Source: Balnearium lithotrophicum (lineage in GTDB: Bacteria > Aquificota > Aquificia > Desulfurobacteriales > Desulfurobacteriaceae). From it: 59,168 nucleotides of DNA. Shown here in pieces: positions 43,125 to 52,190 of the stretch. Numbering within the stretch: position 1 is the stretch's first letter; each line of letters opens with the position of its first letter. The notes beneath the pieces were generated by a model. The model worked only from the letters and a program-made list of their open reading frames with translations. It ran no database searches and was not told the origin of the DNA. Location: NCBI RefSeq assembly GCF_900182585.1, contig NZ_FXTM01000012.1:1-59168 (forward strand). The letters are read 5' to 3'. A program made the position numbers and the translations under genes.

Positions 43125-43600
43125 TGCTCTTTAGAAAAATTTTATACCCGACCGATTTTTCAGAGCTTGCAGAGGTTTCAAAGGAGTACGTTAAGAAGCT
43201 AAAGGAGGCAAATGCAAAAGAGGTTGTTGTCCTTCATGTTATTCATCCCCTTGAGTTTTCACTTCCTCAGTTTGACGACCCTTTTGCTCTGGACGTTGCC
43301 ACTATTTATGCTCACATACCCGAAATAGAGAAGGCCATTCTTAAGAAACACGAGGAGATGCTTAAAGAAACTGAAAAGGAACTTAAGGGATGTGGATTTT
43401 CTGTAAAGACGATTATGACAGTTGGAGACCCAAAGAGTGAAATTGTTAGGGTTGCTGAGGAGGAAAAGGTTAACGTTATTGTAATCGGATACCATGGAAA
43501 GGGAATTATAGAGAGAATCCTGGAGATGGGAAGCACAGCAAAGGCAGTTATAAGGGATGCTAAGTGTCCGGTTTTAGTTGTTAAGAAGGTGGAGGATTAG
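43124..43600 (+). CDS. Universal stress protein, UspA family
   Basis: 158 residues. The Usp fold: FRKILYPTDFSELAEVSKEYV at the N-terminus and the ATP-binding G-2x-G-9x-G(S/T) motif in VIGYHGKGIIERILEMGSTAKAVI. A long helical insert (about 45-85) separates the first and second halves. ATP-binding type; role in stress survival unknown. Start overlaps the mazG stop. Confidence 0.92.
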   Translation: MLFRKILYPTDFSELAEVSKEYVKKLKEANAKEVVVLHVIHPLEFSLPQFDDPFALDVATIYAHIPEIEKAILKKHEEMLKETEKELKGCGFSVKTIMTVGDPKSEIVRVAEEEKVNVIVIGYHGKGIIERILEMGSTAKAVIRDAKCPVLVVKKVED

Positions 43601-44662
43601 ATGAAAAGGATAAAGGACATAAGGCCTTTAAAGTGGACCGGTAAATCTCTCCTCCTTTTAGACCAGAGAAAGCTTCCATTAAAGGAGGAGTGGATAGAGT
43701 GTACGACTTACGAATGTGTGGCCAAGGCCATTGAGGATATGGTAGTGAGGGGAGCTCCTGCAATTGGTGTTGTAGCCGCCTACGGTGTAGTTCTGGGAGC
43801 CAAGGAACTAACAGGAGAGGCAAAAAATTACGTTGAGTTTAAGGCAAAACTTGAAGTAATAGTAAACAGGCTTGCTGCGACGAGACCTACTGCCGTCAAT
43901 CTCTTTTGGGCTTTAAGGAGAATGAAGAAAATTATTAACGCTGGTTCGGATATTTCTGATATAGTTCAAGCCCTTGAAACGGAAGCTATAAGTATTGAAA
44001 GGCAGGACGTTGAAACGAACAGAAAGATTGGTTACTTTGGAGCTGAGCTTCTTTCCTCAAGAGAGGTAATTTTAACTCACTGTAATACTGGAGCTCTGGC
44101 AACTGCAGGATACGGAACGGCTTTGGGAGTTGTAAGAGCAGCAGTTGAACTGGGCAAGGAAATTACAGTTTTTGTTGATGAAACGAGGCCTTACCTCCAA
44201 GGGGCAAGGTTAACTGCTTGGGAGCTCCAGCAGGAGGGAATTCCCTACTACTTAATTACAGACAGTATGGCAGGTTGGTTCATGTCCTTAGGTGAAATAA
44301 CCTGCGTTATAGTTGGAGCTGATAGAGTTGCAAGAAACGGCGATACGGCAAACAAGATTGGTACCTACACGCTTTCGGTTCTTGCAAAGGAGCACGGAAT
44401 ACCTTTCTATGTAGCAGCTCCAACGTCAACATTTGACCTCTCAATAGACAGTGGAGTTGAGATTCCTATAGAGGAGAGAAATCCAGATGAGGTTCTCTAC
44501 TGTCACTGCAGGGACTGTAGAATTGCTCCCTATGGAGCAAAGGTAAAGAATCCTGCATTTGATGTAACCCCCCATGAAAACATAACTGGGATTATTACGG
44601 AAAAGGGAGTCATAGTCTCTCCTAACGAGGAAACGATAGTTGAGTTCTTTGAGAAGGAGTAG
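43601..44662 (+). CDS. mtnA: S-methyl-5-thioribose-1-phosphate isomerase
   Basis: 353 residues. Methionine-salvage enzyme converting methylthioribose-1-phosphate to the ribulose form; an eIF2B-alpha-like fold. Key motifs: VVRGAPAIGVVAAYG, ATRPTAVNLFWAL, LTHCNTGALATAGYGTALG with the catalytic Cys, VDETRPYLQGARLTAWEL, GADRVARNGDTANKIGTY. No other salvage gene is nearby. The gspK gene begins inside its 3' end. Confidence 0.95.
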   Translation: MKRIKDIRPLKWTGKSLLLLDQRKLPLKEEWIECTTYECVAKAIEDMVVRGAPAIGVVAAYGVVLGAKELTGEAKNYVEFKAKLEVIVNRLAATRPTAVNLFWALRRMKKIINAGSDISDIVQALETEAISIERQDVETNRKIGYFGAELLSSREVILTHCNTGALATAGYGTALGVVRAAVELGKEITVFVDETRPYLQGARLTAWELQQEGIPYYLITDSMAGWFMSLGEITCVIVGADRVARNGDTANKIGTYTLSVLAKEHGIPFYVAAPTSTFDLSIDSGVEIPIEERNPDEVLYCHCRDCRIAPYGAKVKNPAFDVTPHENITGIITEKGVIVSPNEETIVEFFEKE

Positions 44663-45515
44663 AAGAGGAATTGTTCTCCTTATAGTCCTCTCAATGGTTG
44701 CGGCCGTTTCGGCCTTTCTCATTTCAATCTTTTACCTTTCAAGTTCAAACTTCAAAAAAACGGAAAGCTTAAGGGACTACACGGTTTCCTACCATGCTGC
44801 CGTTTCGGCTGTGAAGATTGCCCTCAAGTTTTTAAGAGAGGACAATAACGGATACGACGGCGTAGGTGATGACTGGGCTAAACCAATCTCCTACAACTAC
44901 AGGGGAATCTTTGTTTCGATTAACATCTCCGACGAATGTGGTAAGCTAAACGTAAACAGGATAACCGATAAGAGGTACTACAACGTCGCTAAGAGGTTGT
45001 TCCAAAATTTAGGAGTTAATGGAGAGTTCTTAGACTGCCTCAAGGACTGGATAGACAGGGATAGTACACCCTCTCTCTATGGTGCAGAGAGTTACTACTA
45101 CGAATCCTTAGGATACAAACCCTCAAATGCCCCGTTAAAGAGTTTGGGGGAAATTTACTACGTTAAGGGTTTTTCTGAGAGCGTTGTTAAAAAACTAAAA
45201 AAATACCTAACAGTTTACGGTAGTGGGAAGATAAACGTTAACTCAGCTCCAAAGGAGCTCCTAATGTCACTTTCAGATAGAATGACAGAGGATATTGCCG
45301 ATAGTATAATTGAAGCCCGTCCGATAAAGAAGTTGGAGGACCTAAGGGAAATTGCAGGAATGGACAAGGAGCTCTACTACGAAATTCTACCTCTCATAAC
45401 AAACAGGTGCGACTTCTTTGAGATTGATGTAACTTCATCGTACGGAGATTCTACTTCGGTTGTAAGGGCTTTTACAAGTAGAGGAAAAATCCTTGAATGG
45501 AAGGTTGTTGAATGA
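44640..45515 (+). CDS. gspK: Type II secretion minor pseudopilin GspK
   Basis: 291 residues, TTG start with GAGGA about 9 bases upstream. A basic leader RRSRRG precedes a hydrophobic helix IVLLIVLSMVAAVSAFLISI; cleavage by prepilin peptidase after Gly-10 is predicted. The +5 residue is not Glu, as is normal for GspK. The body has GspK-like helix-hairpin-helix motifs (GSGKINVNSAPKELLMSL; LEDLREIAGMDKELYYEI), and KLNVN is characteristic. It would cap the pseudopilus tip. It overlaps mtnA by 23 bases. Confidence 0.85.
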   Translation: MSSLRRSRRGIVLLIVLSMVAAVSAFLISIFYLSSSNFKKTESLRDYTVSYHAAVSAVKIALKFLREDNNGYDGVGDDWAKPISYNYRGIFVSINISDECGKLNVNRITDKRYYNVAKRLFQNLGVNGEFLDCLKDWIDRDSTPSLYGAESYYYESLGYKPSNAPLKSLGEIYYVKGFSESVVKKLKKYLTVYGSGKINVNSAPKELLMSLSDRMTEDIADSIIEARPIKKLEDLREIAGMDKELYYEILPLITNRCDFFEIDVTSSYGDSTSVVRAFTSRGKILEWKVVE

Positions 45516-46732
45516 TAGGAGTTGACTTTGGGAGCTCTCTAATAAAGTGGTTTGACGGTGAAAATTTCGGGGAGGGAATTCCCAAGGGGAACGTTTTTAA
45601 CCTTGGCCTCTCATCCTCAGAGGTTTTTGTTAAGTTTTCGGAATATCCAATTTGCAGGGGAAGTAAGCTCAAGAAAATTATTCTGAACGACATCTCGTTG
45701 GAGCTCTCTGTGGATACCGATAAAGTTTCGGTTGCATTCTGCTCAACGGAAAGGGTAGAAAACGGCTGCAGATTTTTAATATTCGTTGAAAAGAAGGAGG
45801 CCTTTAACAGAATTCCCGAGGAGCTCCTCTCTCACTCCCAGGTTACCGTTGATATTTTGGGAGGGGTTAACGCCATTCTCCTAAACTTTACAGATACCTT
45901 TACTCTCATAGATGCAGGAAAGGGAAAGATTGCTGTTGTGAATGTTTTAGATGGAGTAATAAAGGGATGTGAAATTTTAAGGGGAGGATTTGACTACTAT
46001 AAATCCGACCTTTCATTTTTAAGAGAACTCTTAAAGGGAGAGGTTTTCCTGTCTGGAGGTGGAGCTCTCTCTGAGGAGTTCAGGGGAGCTCTAAAGGAGA
46101 TAACGAACTTTACAGTTCCTGAATTGGAGCCCTTTGGAGATAAAACTCCCCTCTACTTAAACGCCTACGGACTCTACAAATTCAGGAAATTTCCCTGTAA
46201 GGCCTACTTTAAGAGTGCTTCCCTCCTGTCATCGGAGTTTCTACAGAAGAATAAGAGGTCTCTGTTGTTTGCATCGGTCTCCGTTATCCTCTCACTATCC
46301 CTGATAACTGCCTCCGAGGTTTTGAACCTCTTAACGGCCAAGAGGGATTACTTAAACCTAAAGAGGAGTCTTAACAGAGAGTTATCAAAAATTTTAGGGG
46401 AGAGAGTTCTCGCTCCGGAGATACAGGTTCCTCAGAAACTTGAGAGCTTGGAGAAAATCTCAGAATTTTTAGGAATCGATACTCCCTCCATTCTCTTTTA
46501 CATCGACAGAATTTCAAAGTCTGTCGTTTCCGGAATTAACGTTTTTTCCCTTGAGGGGGGAGTATCCTCAATGTCCTTTAAACTTAAGGGAAAAGCCGAC
46601 AGCGATTCCTCGTTGGGCAAGTTCGTTGAAAATCTAAAGAGGAGCTTTTCAAAGGTTTCACTTTCGACGGAAAAGCAGGGAAAATCTGGAATTTCATTCA
46701 CCATTCTCTTAGAGGTAAAAGGTGGAACTTGA
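45512..46732 (+). CDS. gspL: Type II secretion GspL-like inner-membrane platform protein
   Basis: 406 residues. The cytoplasmic N-terminal part (1-245) has the actin-like fold of GspL/PilM: MIGVDFGSSLIKWF, VDILGGVNAILLNF, FTLIDAGKGKIAVV and FLSGGGALSEEF. One membrane segment at about 249-268, then a coiled coil and a periplasmic ferredoxin-like domain (SKSVVSGINVFSLEGG...). GspL links the secretion ATPase GspE to the periplasmic parts. Assignment rests on architecture and the flanking K, M and N genes. Confidence 0.75.
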   Translation: MIGVDFGSSLIKWFDGENFGEGIPKGNVFNLGLSSSEVFVKFSEYPICRGSKLKKIILNDISLELSVDTDKVSVAFCSTERVENGCRFLIFVEKKEAFNRIPEELLSHSQVTVDILGGVNAILLNFTDTFTLIDAGKGKIAVVNVLDGVIKGCEILRGGFDYYKSDLSFLRELLKGEVFLSGGGALSEEFRGALKEITNFTVPELEPFGDKTPLYLNAYGLYKFRKFPCKAYFKSASLLSSEFLQKNKRSLLFASVSVILSLSLITASEVLNLLTAKRDYLNLKRSLNRELSKILGERVLAPEIQVPQKLESLEKISEFLGIDTPSILFYIDRISKSVVSGINVFSLEGGVSSMSFKLKGKADSDSSLGKFVENLKRSFSKVSLSTEKQGKSGISFTILLEVKGGT

Positions 46733-47276
46733 TAGACTAAAGGAGCTTTTTTTTGAGTACTTCTCATCACTTTCGGACAGGGAAAAGGGAGTTATTGCAG
46801 TAGGAGTTCCCCTTTTAATCGTCTTTCTCTACGTTCTTATCGTCTTAGTTCCGATTCTTAGCCAAAAGGAAACGTACGAGAGGAGAAAGGAACTTCTGAT
46901 TAAAAAGACTTCGAACCTTAAGTCCCAGGTTGAGGAGCTCTACTGTTTAAAGAGGGAGCTAAAGCCGATTGAGGAGAAGTTGAGAAGGGGAGCAAACCTT
47001 GACGTTCCATCATTCCTAAAAACGGTCAGCAGGATGGTTGGTTTAAGGATTGATAAGGTTCAAATTCAACCGGGGGAAACGTACGAAGACTACGAAAGGG
47101 ACAAGGTTTTGGTTAAGTTCAGTCAGGTTGAGCTTAATAAGGTTACGAGGTTCATAAACTCCCTTGAAAGGAGCTCCTACTACTTTAAGTCCGATAGCAT
47201 CTCCGTTTCCGACTTTGATGGGGACGGCTTGGTTTCAGGAAAGGTTACCTTTCTCTTCTTTAGGAGAGTCAAATGA
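46722..47276 (+). CDS. gspM: Type II secretion GspM-like protein
   Basis: 184 residues, GTG start after AGAGG. A short cytoplasmic N-terminus (FSSLSDREKGVIAVG), one membrane helix (about 24-46), a coiled coil with KELLIKKTSNLKSQVEEL, and a periplasmic ferredoxin-like domain. This is the GspM layout; the SxREK motif before the helix is typical. Partner of GspL. Overlaps both neighbours. Confidence 0.78.
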   Translation: MELDRLKELFFEYFSSLSDREKGVIAVGVPLLIVFLYVLIVLVPILSQKETYERRKELLIKKTSNLKSQVEELYCLKRELKPIEEKLRRGANLDVPSFLKTVSRMVGLRIDKVQIQPGETYEDYERDKVLVKFSQVELNKVTRFINSLERSSYYFKSDSISVSDFDGDGLVSGKVTFLFFRRVK

Positions 47277-48004
47277 GGAAATTGGGTGGAGCTCTCCTCT
47301 TTGTCCTGTTTTTCCTCATTTCACTCTACCTAACCTTTCCCTTTGAGAGAATTGCTTTAGGAGTTTTACAGGAAGAGGGGATATATCCAAAGGAGTTAAC
47401 ATTCCACCACTTCCCTCCTGAATTTACAGCCAAAGAGGTTAGGTTAAATGGAATTAAAATAGAAAACATAGTTTTTAAACCGAGCTTGAGTTTTAAAGAC
47501 TTTAAAGTTCTTGGAAACCTATGCTCAGGTAAGTTGGAGGTTGGTTTTAACAGAAAGCTCACAAACGTTAATTTCCACTTAGAAGGTCTAAAGTTAGATA
47601 GGTGCCCTTTAAAATCTGACGTTAAGGTAAAAGGAGCTCTAAACGGTAGTGGAAACTTACTCTTTGAAAAAGGATTTCTAAGAGGAGGAAGGGGAACTTT
47701 CAATTTGAGTGGTCTTAACTTGGAGAATCTCAACTTGGGGTTAATCTCCTACAAATTTCTCAGCTTGGGTAGTGGGGATATAAACTACAGAGTGTCGGGA
47801 AAGAACTACCTTAAGGTATTTGGAGAGCTCTCTGGGAAGGATGCAGACGTTAGCGTTAATGGAGGTATATCTGTTAATCTAAGAAATTTGAATAAAAGCT
47901 ATCTGAGCTTTAGAGTTTCAGTTAAGTTAAAGACGGGAAACTTGAAGGGAAAGAGGTTTAACTTCAGAGTTCAGGGAAATCCCAATTCGTTAAGGTTCTT
48001 CTGA
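47273..48004 (+). CDS. gspN: Type II secretion GspN-like protein
   Basis: 243 residues. One N-terminal membrane helix (about 6-22), then a wholly beta-rich periplasmic domain with repeated GxLxG-like strands (FTAKEVRLNGIKIENIVFKPSL; ALNGSGNLLFEKGFLRGG), related to AsmA/GspN proteins. Position after gspM and the fold support GspN, an accessory component of unknown action. Overlaps gspM by 4 bases and ruvA by 1. Confidence 0.68.
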   Translation: MRKLGGALLFVLFFLISLYLTFPFERIALGVLQEEGIYPKELTFHHFPPEFTAKEVRLNGIKIENIVFKPSLSFKDFKVLGNLCSGKLEVGFNRKLTNVNFHLEGLKLDRCPLKSDVKVKGALNGSGNLLFEKGFLRGGRGTFNLSGLNLENLNLGLISYKFLSLGSGDINYRVSGKNYLKVFGELSGKDADVSVNGGISVNLRNLNKSYLSFRVSVKLKTGNLKGKRFNFRVQGNPNSLRFF

Positions 48005-48564
48005 TGTTTGACTTTCTAAGGGGAGTTGTCTTTAAAAAGTACTTAGACTCAATATCCCTACTTACCGGTGGAATAGGTTTTAAGGTTCACGTTCCAACTC
48101 ATACTTTAAACGAGGTGGAGGAAGGGGAGGAAGTTGGCCTCTTTGTTGAACCGGTTTTTCCACCCGAAGGAACCCCGATTCTCTACGGATTTAAAACCTT
48201 AGAGGAGAGGGAGATATTCAGGGAGCTCCTCAAAATACCGAAGGTTGGAAGCAAAATAGCACTATCAGTTCTGTCCACGTTCTCTCCTGAGGAGCTCTAT
48301 GAGATTTTCAAAACAAGGGATGTAGAGCTCCTCTCATCAGTTCCGGGCCTTGGAAAGAAACTTTCTGCGAGGATTATCAATGAGCTCTCTGGAAAGTTTG
48401 AAGGAGAGGTTTCAATACCTGTTGAGGTCTACGAGGTTCTTCTCTCCTTAGGTTATAAGAAGGGAGAAATCTTGAGTTCACTTAAGGGCATAAATTTAAG
48501 GGGAATGAGAACTGAGGATGCAGTTAAGGAGGCACTTAAACACCTTTCAGGGAATAGAGGTTGA
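48004..48564 (+). CDS. ruvA: Holliday junction DNA helicase subunit RuvA
   Basis: 186 residues. An N-terminal OB-fold (LLTGGIGFKVHVPTHTL), tandem helix-hairpin-helix motifs (LLKIPKVGSKIALSVLSTF; LLSSVPGLGKKLSARIINEL) and a C-terminal RuvB-binding domain (EVYEVLLSLGYKKGEILSSL). It binds four-way junctions and recruits RuvB. Its stop overlaps the ruvB TTG start (TTGA). No ruvC in the window. Confidence 0.94.
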   Translation: MFDFLRGVVFKKYLDSISLLTGGIGFKVHVPTHTLNEVEEGEEVGLFVEPVFPPEGTPILYGFKTLEEREIFRELLKIPKVGSKIALSVLSTFSPEELYEIFKTRDVELLSSVPGLGKKLSARIINELSGKFEGEVSIPVEVYEVLLSLGYKKGEILSSLKGINLRGMRTEDAVKEALKHLSGNRG

Positions 48565-49514
48565 TAGAGAGACCTAAGAGCTTTGAAGAGTTTTTAGGAC
48601 AGGAGAGTGCAAAGAGGGTTTTAAAGGTTGCAGTTGAGTCTGCAAAGATAAGAGGAGAGCCCTTAGACCACGTTCTCTTCTACGGTCCTCCGGGAACGGG
48701 TAAAACCACCCTCTCTCACATAATTGCAAACGAGCTTAACGCCGAAATCAAGGTTGTCTCTGCTCCAACGATTGAGAGGAAGGGAGACCTTTTAGGTTTA
48801 CTCACTACGCTGAACGAGGGGGACGTTCTCTTCATAGATGAGATTCACAGGCTAAACAGGGCAGTAGAGGAGACCCTCTACTCTGCAATGGAGGACTTTA
48901 AAGTTGACATCGTTACAGGGAGCAGAGCAACAGCAGTAACTATAGAGCTCCCTAAGTTTACACTTGTTGGGGCAACAACGAGGTTAAACTTACTAACCCC
49001 TCCCCTCCGTTCAAGGTTTGGGATAATCTGCAGACTGGAGCTCTACTCTAAGGAGGAGATGGAGGAAATTGCCCGCTCTGCTTCTAAGAAGTTGGGGATA
49101 TCGTTCACTGGAGGAGCTCTCAAATTAGTTTCAGGTTGTGGAAGGGGAACACCGAGGATTCTCCTCCAGATTCTAAAGAGAATCAGGGACTACTCTGTGG
49201 TTCACGGCTGGAGGATTGTAGATGAGGATGGAGTTAGGAAGGTTTTAGAGGAATTAGGCATAGACGAATTGGGGCTTGACAGACTTGACAGAAAAATCCT
49301 TGAAACGATAGCTGAAAAGTTCAATGGAGGCCCAGTCGGAATAGGTACCCTCTCCTCCGTTTTGAACGAGGATACAGATACGATAGAAAACGTCCACGAA
49401 CCCTACCTAATTGAGATGGGACTTATCGTGAGGACCCCAAGGGGAAGGAAAATAACGGAAAAGGGGCTGGAGGTCATAGGAAAAACCTACCAGCCCTCAC
49501 TCTTTAGAGATTAA
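48561..49514 (+). CDS. ruvB: Holliday junction DNA helicase subunit RuvB
   Basis: 317 residues, TTG start overlapping the ruvA stop. AAA+ motor that drives branch migration: RPKSFEEFLGQESAKRVL, Walker A GPPGTGKT (42-49), Walker B LFIDEIHRLNRAVEE, sensor TLVGATTR and the C-terminal winged helix (ETIAEKFNGGPVGIGTLSSVL...). Slightly shorter at the N-terminus than the usual 330-345 residues. The 3' end overlaps the convergent serA by 11 bases. Confidence 0.96.
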   Translation: MIERPKSFEEFLGQESAKRVLKVAVESAKIRGEPLDHVLFYGPPGTGKTTLSHIIANELNAEIKVVSAPTIERKGDLLGLLTTLNEGDVLFIDEIHRLNRAVEETLYSAMEDFKVDIVTGSRATAVTIELPKFTLVGATTRLNLLTPPLRSRFGIICRLELYSKEEMEEIARSASKKLGISFTGGALKLVSGCGRGTPRILLQILKRIRDYSVVHGWRIVDEDGVRKVLEELGIDELGLDRLDRKILETIAEKFNGGPVGIGTLSSVLNEDTDTIENVHEPYLIEMGLIVRTPRGRKITEKGLEVIGKTYQPSLFRD

Positions 49515-51105
49515 TCTGTTTAACCTCTAATATCTCCGGAATTTCCCTTATTTCATTTAGAGCTTCCTCAGGAACGTCATCGTCAACCAAAATTACTCCC
49601 TTAGCCTCCTTCCCCTTCTCCGTTCTACCCAACTGAAATCCTGCAATGTTTACGCTGTACTTTCCTAAAATTGAACCCAACTTTCCTATAACTCCGGGAA
49701 CGTCAAAGTTCTTAATCAGTAGAAGTTTCCCTTCAGGAGTGAGGTCAAAGAGAAATCCGTTTATTTCAACTATCTTAGGGAACGTATCGTCCATAACGGT
49801 TCCGGAAACCGTAAACTCCTCTCCACTTTTTCCTCTGCAGATAACCTTTATGAGCTTTTTAAAGTTTATTCCCTCCTCCCTCTTCACCTCAACAACTGAA
49901 ATCCCCTTCTCCTTTGCCAAAAATGGAGCATTTATCAAGTTAACCGGAATGTCCACAACCTTTTGTAGAAATCCCTTTAAAAATGCAGTTGTTAGGGGTT
50001 TAAGGTCCTCTCCTAAATCCCCCCTAAATTCAAGAACAATCTCCTTTGCCCTTGAGCAGGCTACCTGAACGGCAAACGTTCCAAGTTTTTCTGCAAGCTC
50101 CATAAACGGCTTTAAAACCTTTGCTGCAGCAGTGTCCTCAAATGGAGCATTAACTGCAAACTCAACCTCCTCTCCCCTTAAAGCAGATAGAACCTGATTA
50201 GCGATTATCACGGCAACGTTTGTCTGTGATTCAAATGTGTTTGCACCTATGTGGGGTGTAACAATAATGTTTGGAGCATCTAAGAGGATGTTGTCCGTTG
50301 CAGGTTCCTTTGTAAATACATCGACAGCTGCAGCCCTAACCTTTCCGCTTACAAGGGCTTCGTAGAGGTCCCTTTCATTAATTATTCCTCCCCTTGCAAT
50401 GTTGAGGAGGATTACACCATCCTTCATCTTCTCAATTTCCCTCTTCGTAATCATGTTTCTCGTCTCATCTGTCAGCGGAGTGTGAACAGTTATGATGTCT
50501 GAGCGGCGGAGGAGCTCCTCTAAATCGTCAACAAGCTCAACCCCCAACCTCTCTGCCTTTTCCCTCTTTATGTAGGGGTCGTATGCAATAACCTTCATGT
50601 CAAAGGCCTTTGCCCTTATACCGACCCTTGAGCCTATCCTTCCGAATCCGATTATTCCTAACGTTTTCCCTGCAAGCTCAACACCCATAAACTTCTTTCT
50701 GTCCCACTTCCTCTCCTCTTTGAGGGATTTGTGGGCGTAGGGAATGAGCCTTGCAGCCGAAATCATCATTCCCATTGTGTGTTCCGTCGCTGCAAGTGTG
50801 TTTCCCGTAGGAGCGTTTACTACTAAGATTCCTCTCCTTGAGGCTGCTTCAAGGTCTATGTTGTCAACACCAACGCCTGCCCTTCCTACGACCTTTAACT
50901 TTTTCCTCCTCTCAAGGAGCTCCTCCGTCACAGGAGTACCGCTCCTTGTAATAAGCGCATCGTACTCTGGGATTATCTCCAAAATCCTTTCAAAGTTTCT
51001 AAAGAGCTCAGGGTCGTATGTCAGTTCAACGTCCGGCTGCTTTCTTAGGAGCTCTATCCCGGGCTCTGCTATATGTTCAGTTATGAGAATTTTGAACTTT
51101 TCCAT
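49504..51105 (-). CDS. serA: D-3-phosphoglycerate dehydrogenase
   Basis: 533 residues, the long three-domain form. Oxidises 3-phosphoglycerate in the first step of serine synthesis. NAD site LGIIGFGRIGSRVG, catalytic Arg in NIARGGII, and a His in TPHIGANTFESQ. An intervening ASB domain (about 315-455) and a C-terminal ACT domain (LLLIKNFDVPGVIGKLGSIL) could give serine feedback control. ATG with AGGAGG upstream; follows truD in the same direction. Confidence 0.96.
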   Translation of the reverse strand: MEKFKILITEHIAEPGIELLRKQPDVELTYDPELFRNFERILEIIPEYDALITRSGTPVTEELLERRKKLKVVGRAGVGVDNIDLEAASRRGILVVNAPTGNTLAATEHTMGMMISAARLIPYAHKSLKEERKWDRKKFMGVELAGKTLGIIGFGRIGSRVGIRAKAFDMKVIAYDPYIKREKAERLGVELVDDLEELLRRSDIITVHTPLTDETRNMITKREIEKMKDGVILLNIARGGIINERDLYEALVSGKVRAAAVDVFTKEPATDNILLDAPNIIVTPHIGANTFESQTNVAVIIANQVLSALRGEEVEFAVNAPFEDTAAAKVLKPFMELAEKLGTFAVQVACSRAKEIVLEFRGDLGEDLKPLTTAFLKGFLQKVVDIPVNLINAPFLAKEKGISVVEVKREEGINFKKLIKVICRGKSGEEFTVSGTVMDDTFPKIVEINGFLFDLTPEGKLLLIKNFDVPGVIGKLGSILGKYSVNIAGFQLGRTEKGKEAKGVILVDDDVPEEALNEIREIPEILEVKQINL

Positions 51106-51137
51106 TTTTTCCTCCTATCTTTCGTTAGGGCAAAAGA

Positions 51138-52190
51138 TTATACTGCATTGAAGAGAAACCTTAGAATGTTTGTTGCATAACTCCCTTTAGGAAGTTCAAA
51201 TTTTAGAAGGAGGCCTTCACCCTTTAATTCAAAGTGGAAGTTTTTAGGCTTTACCATTGTTCTTCTCTTGAATCTGTGAAAGAGTGAAATGTAATTTTTC
51301 AGAGATTTTTCGTTTAGTTGAATTCTCTCTACAATTTCACTGTACTCTTTTGAAAATGGAATGTAGGATGGAATTTCTCCAGGAACCTCTATCTTCTCCT
51401 TTGGATAAAGGAGCTCTCCCATTCTGTACTTTAACTTGAACGTTTCAACGTTACTCCCTTCAATGATTTCCCTTAGTTTTTCGTTGAACATAAAACTCTG
51501 AAGGACGTTGATTTGGAACTCAATTTCGCTCTTTGGAATTAAACGGAAGGCCTTCTTTAAATCTCCTCCCTTTAGCAAGAACTCTGCTACTCTTTTCCTC
51601 CAGCCTCTTAAGTAGGTCAGAGCTCCCTCATAGTTCCTTTCCAAAAATAGCCTCTTTCCCCTCCTCTCCCTTGAGTTTTCAAATCCCGCAGGTTGAAACA
51701 GAAACTTCAGTGCCTCCTCCAGTTCGTCTAAAAGCTGGACGAAGAGCTTCCCTTTTCTTGAGGATGTAAACCTCTGCTCTCCGTAGTAGTTGGGAATGCC
51801 GATATCCTTTAAGATTCTTAACCTTTCTCCGTCAATTTTAAAGGTATCCCTTACCAAGATTTCAAACCTGTTTCCTAAGACAACCTCTCTCACGCTTTTT
51901 TTAAGGAAGCCGACCTCAGAAAGTGAGAGATTTTTCTCTTTGATTTCTCTAAGCCTAAATTTCTTAGGAACTGAAATATACTGGAGTGTTTCTGCATTCT
52001 TGTCCTTTTTTCCACCGTAGGAAATTTCCCTTAATGGAACTCTGCTTAATTTTGAAATTCTCCTGAGTGCCTCCTCTGTTTCAAGTCCCCTCTTTTTAAG
52101 GAGGTATGCCCTGTAACTACCTTCATTAGAGGGTTTTTCGGACAAAATTTCCTCGACTTTAAAATCTTCTGGTTTAAACTTTATCCTCAC
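51138..52190 (-). CDS. truD: tRNA pseudouridine(13) synthase TruD
   Basis: 350 residues. N-terminal FKPEDFKVEEIL (the F27-type motif) and SYGGKKDKNAETLQYI with catalytic Asp-63 are TruD signatures, followed by NYYGEQRFTSSRKG. The inserted TRUD domain spans roughly residues 160-240, and the C-terminus LPKGSYATNILRFLF is conserved. Isomerises U13 in tRNA. Overlaps the cca gene by 17 bases. Confidence 0.92.
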   Translation of the reverse strand: MRIKFKPEDFKVEEILSEKPSNEGSYRAYLLKKRGLETEEALRRISKLSRVPLREISYGGKKDKNAETLQYISVPKKFRLREIKEKNLSLSEVGFLKKSVREVVLGNRFEILVRDTFKIDGERLRILKDIGIPNYYGEQRFTSSRKGKLFVQLLDELEEALKFLFQPAGFENSRERRGKRLFLERNYEGALTYLRGWRKRVAEFLLKGGDLKKAFRLIPKSEIEFQINVLQSFMFNEKLREIIEGSNVETFKLKYRMGELLYPKEKIEVPGEIPSYIPFSKEYSEIVERIQLNEKSLKNYISLFHRFKRRTMVKPKNFHFELKGEGLLLKFELPKGSYATNILRFLFNAV

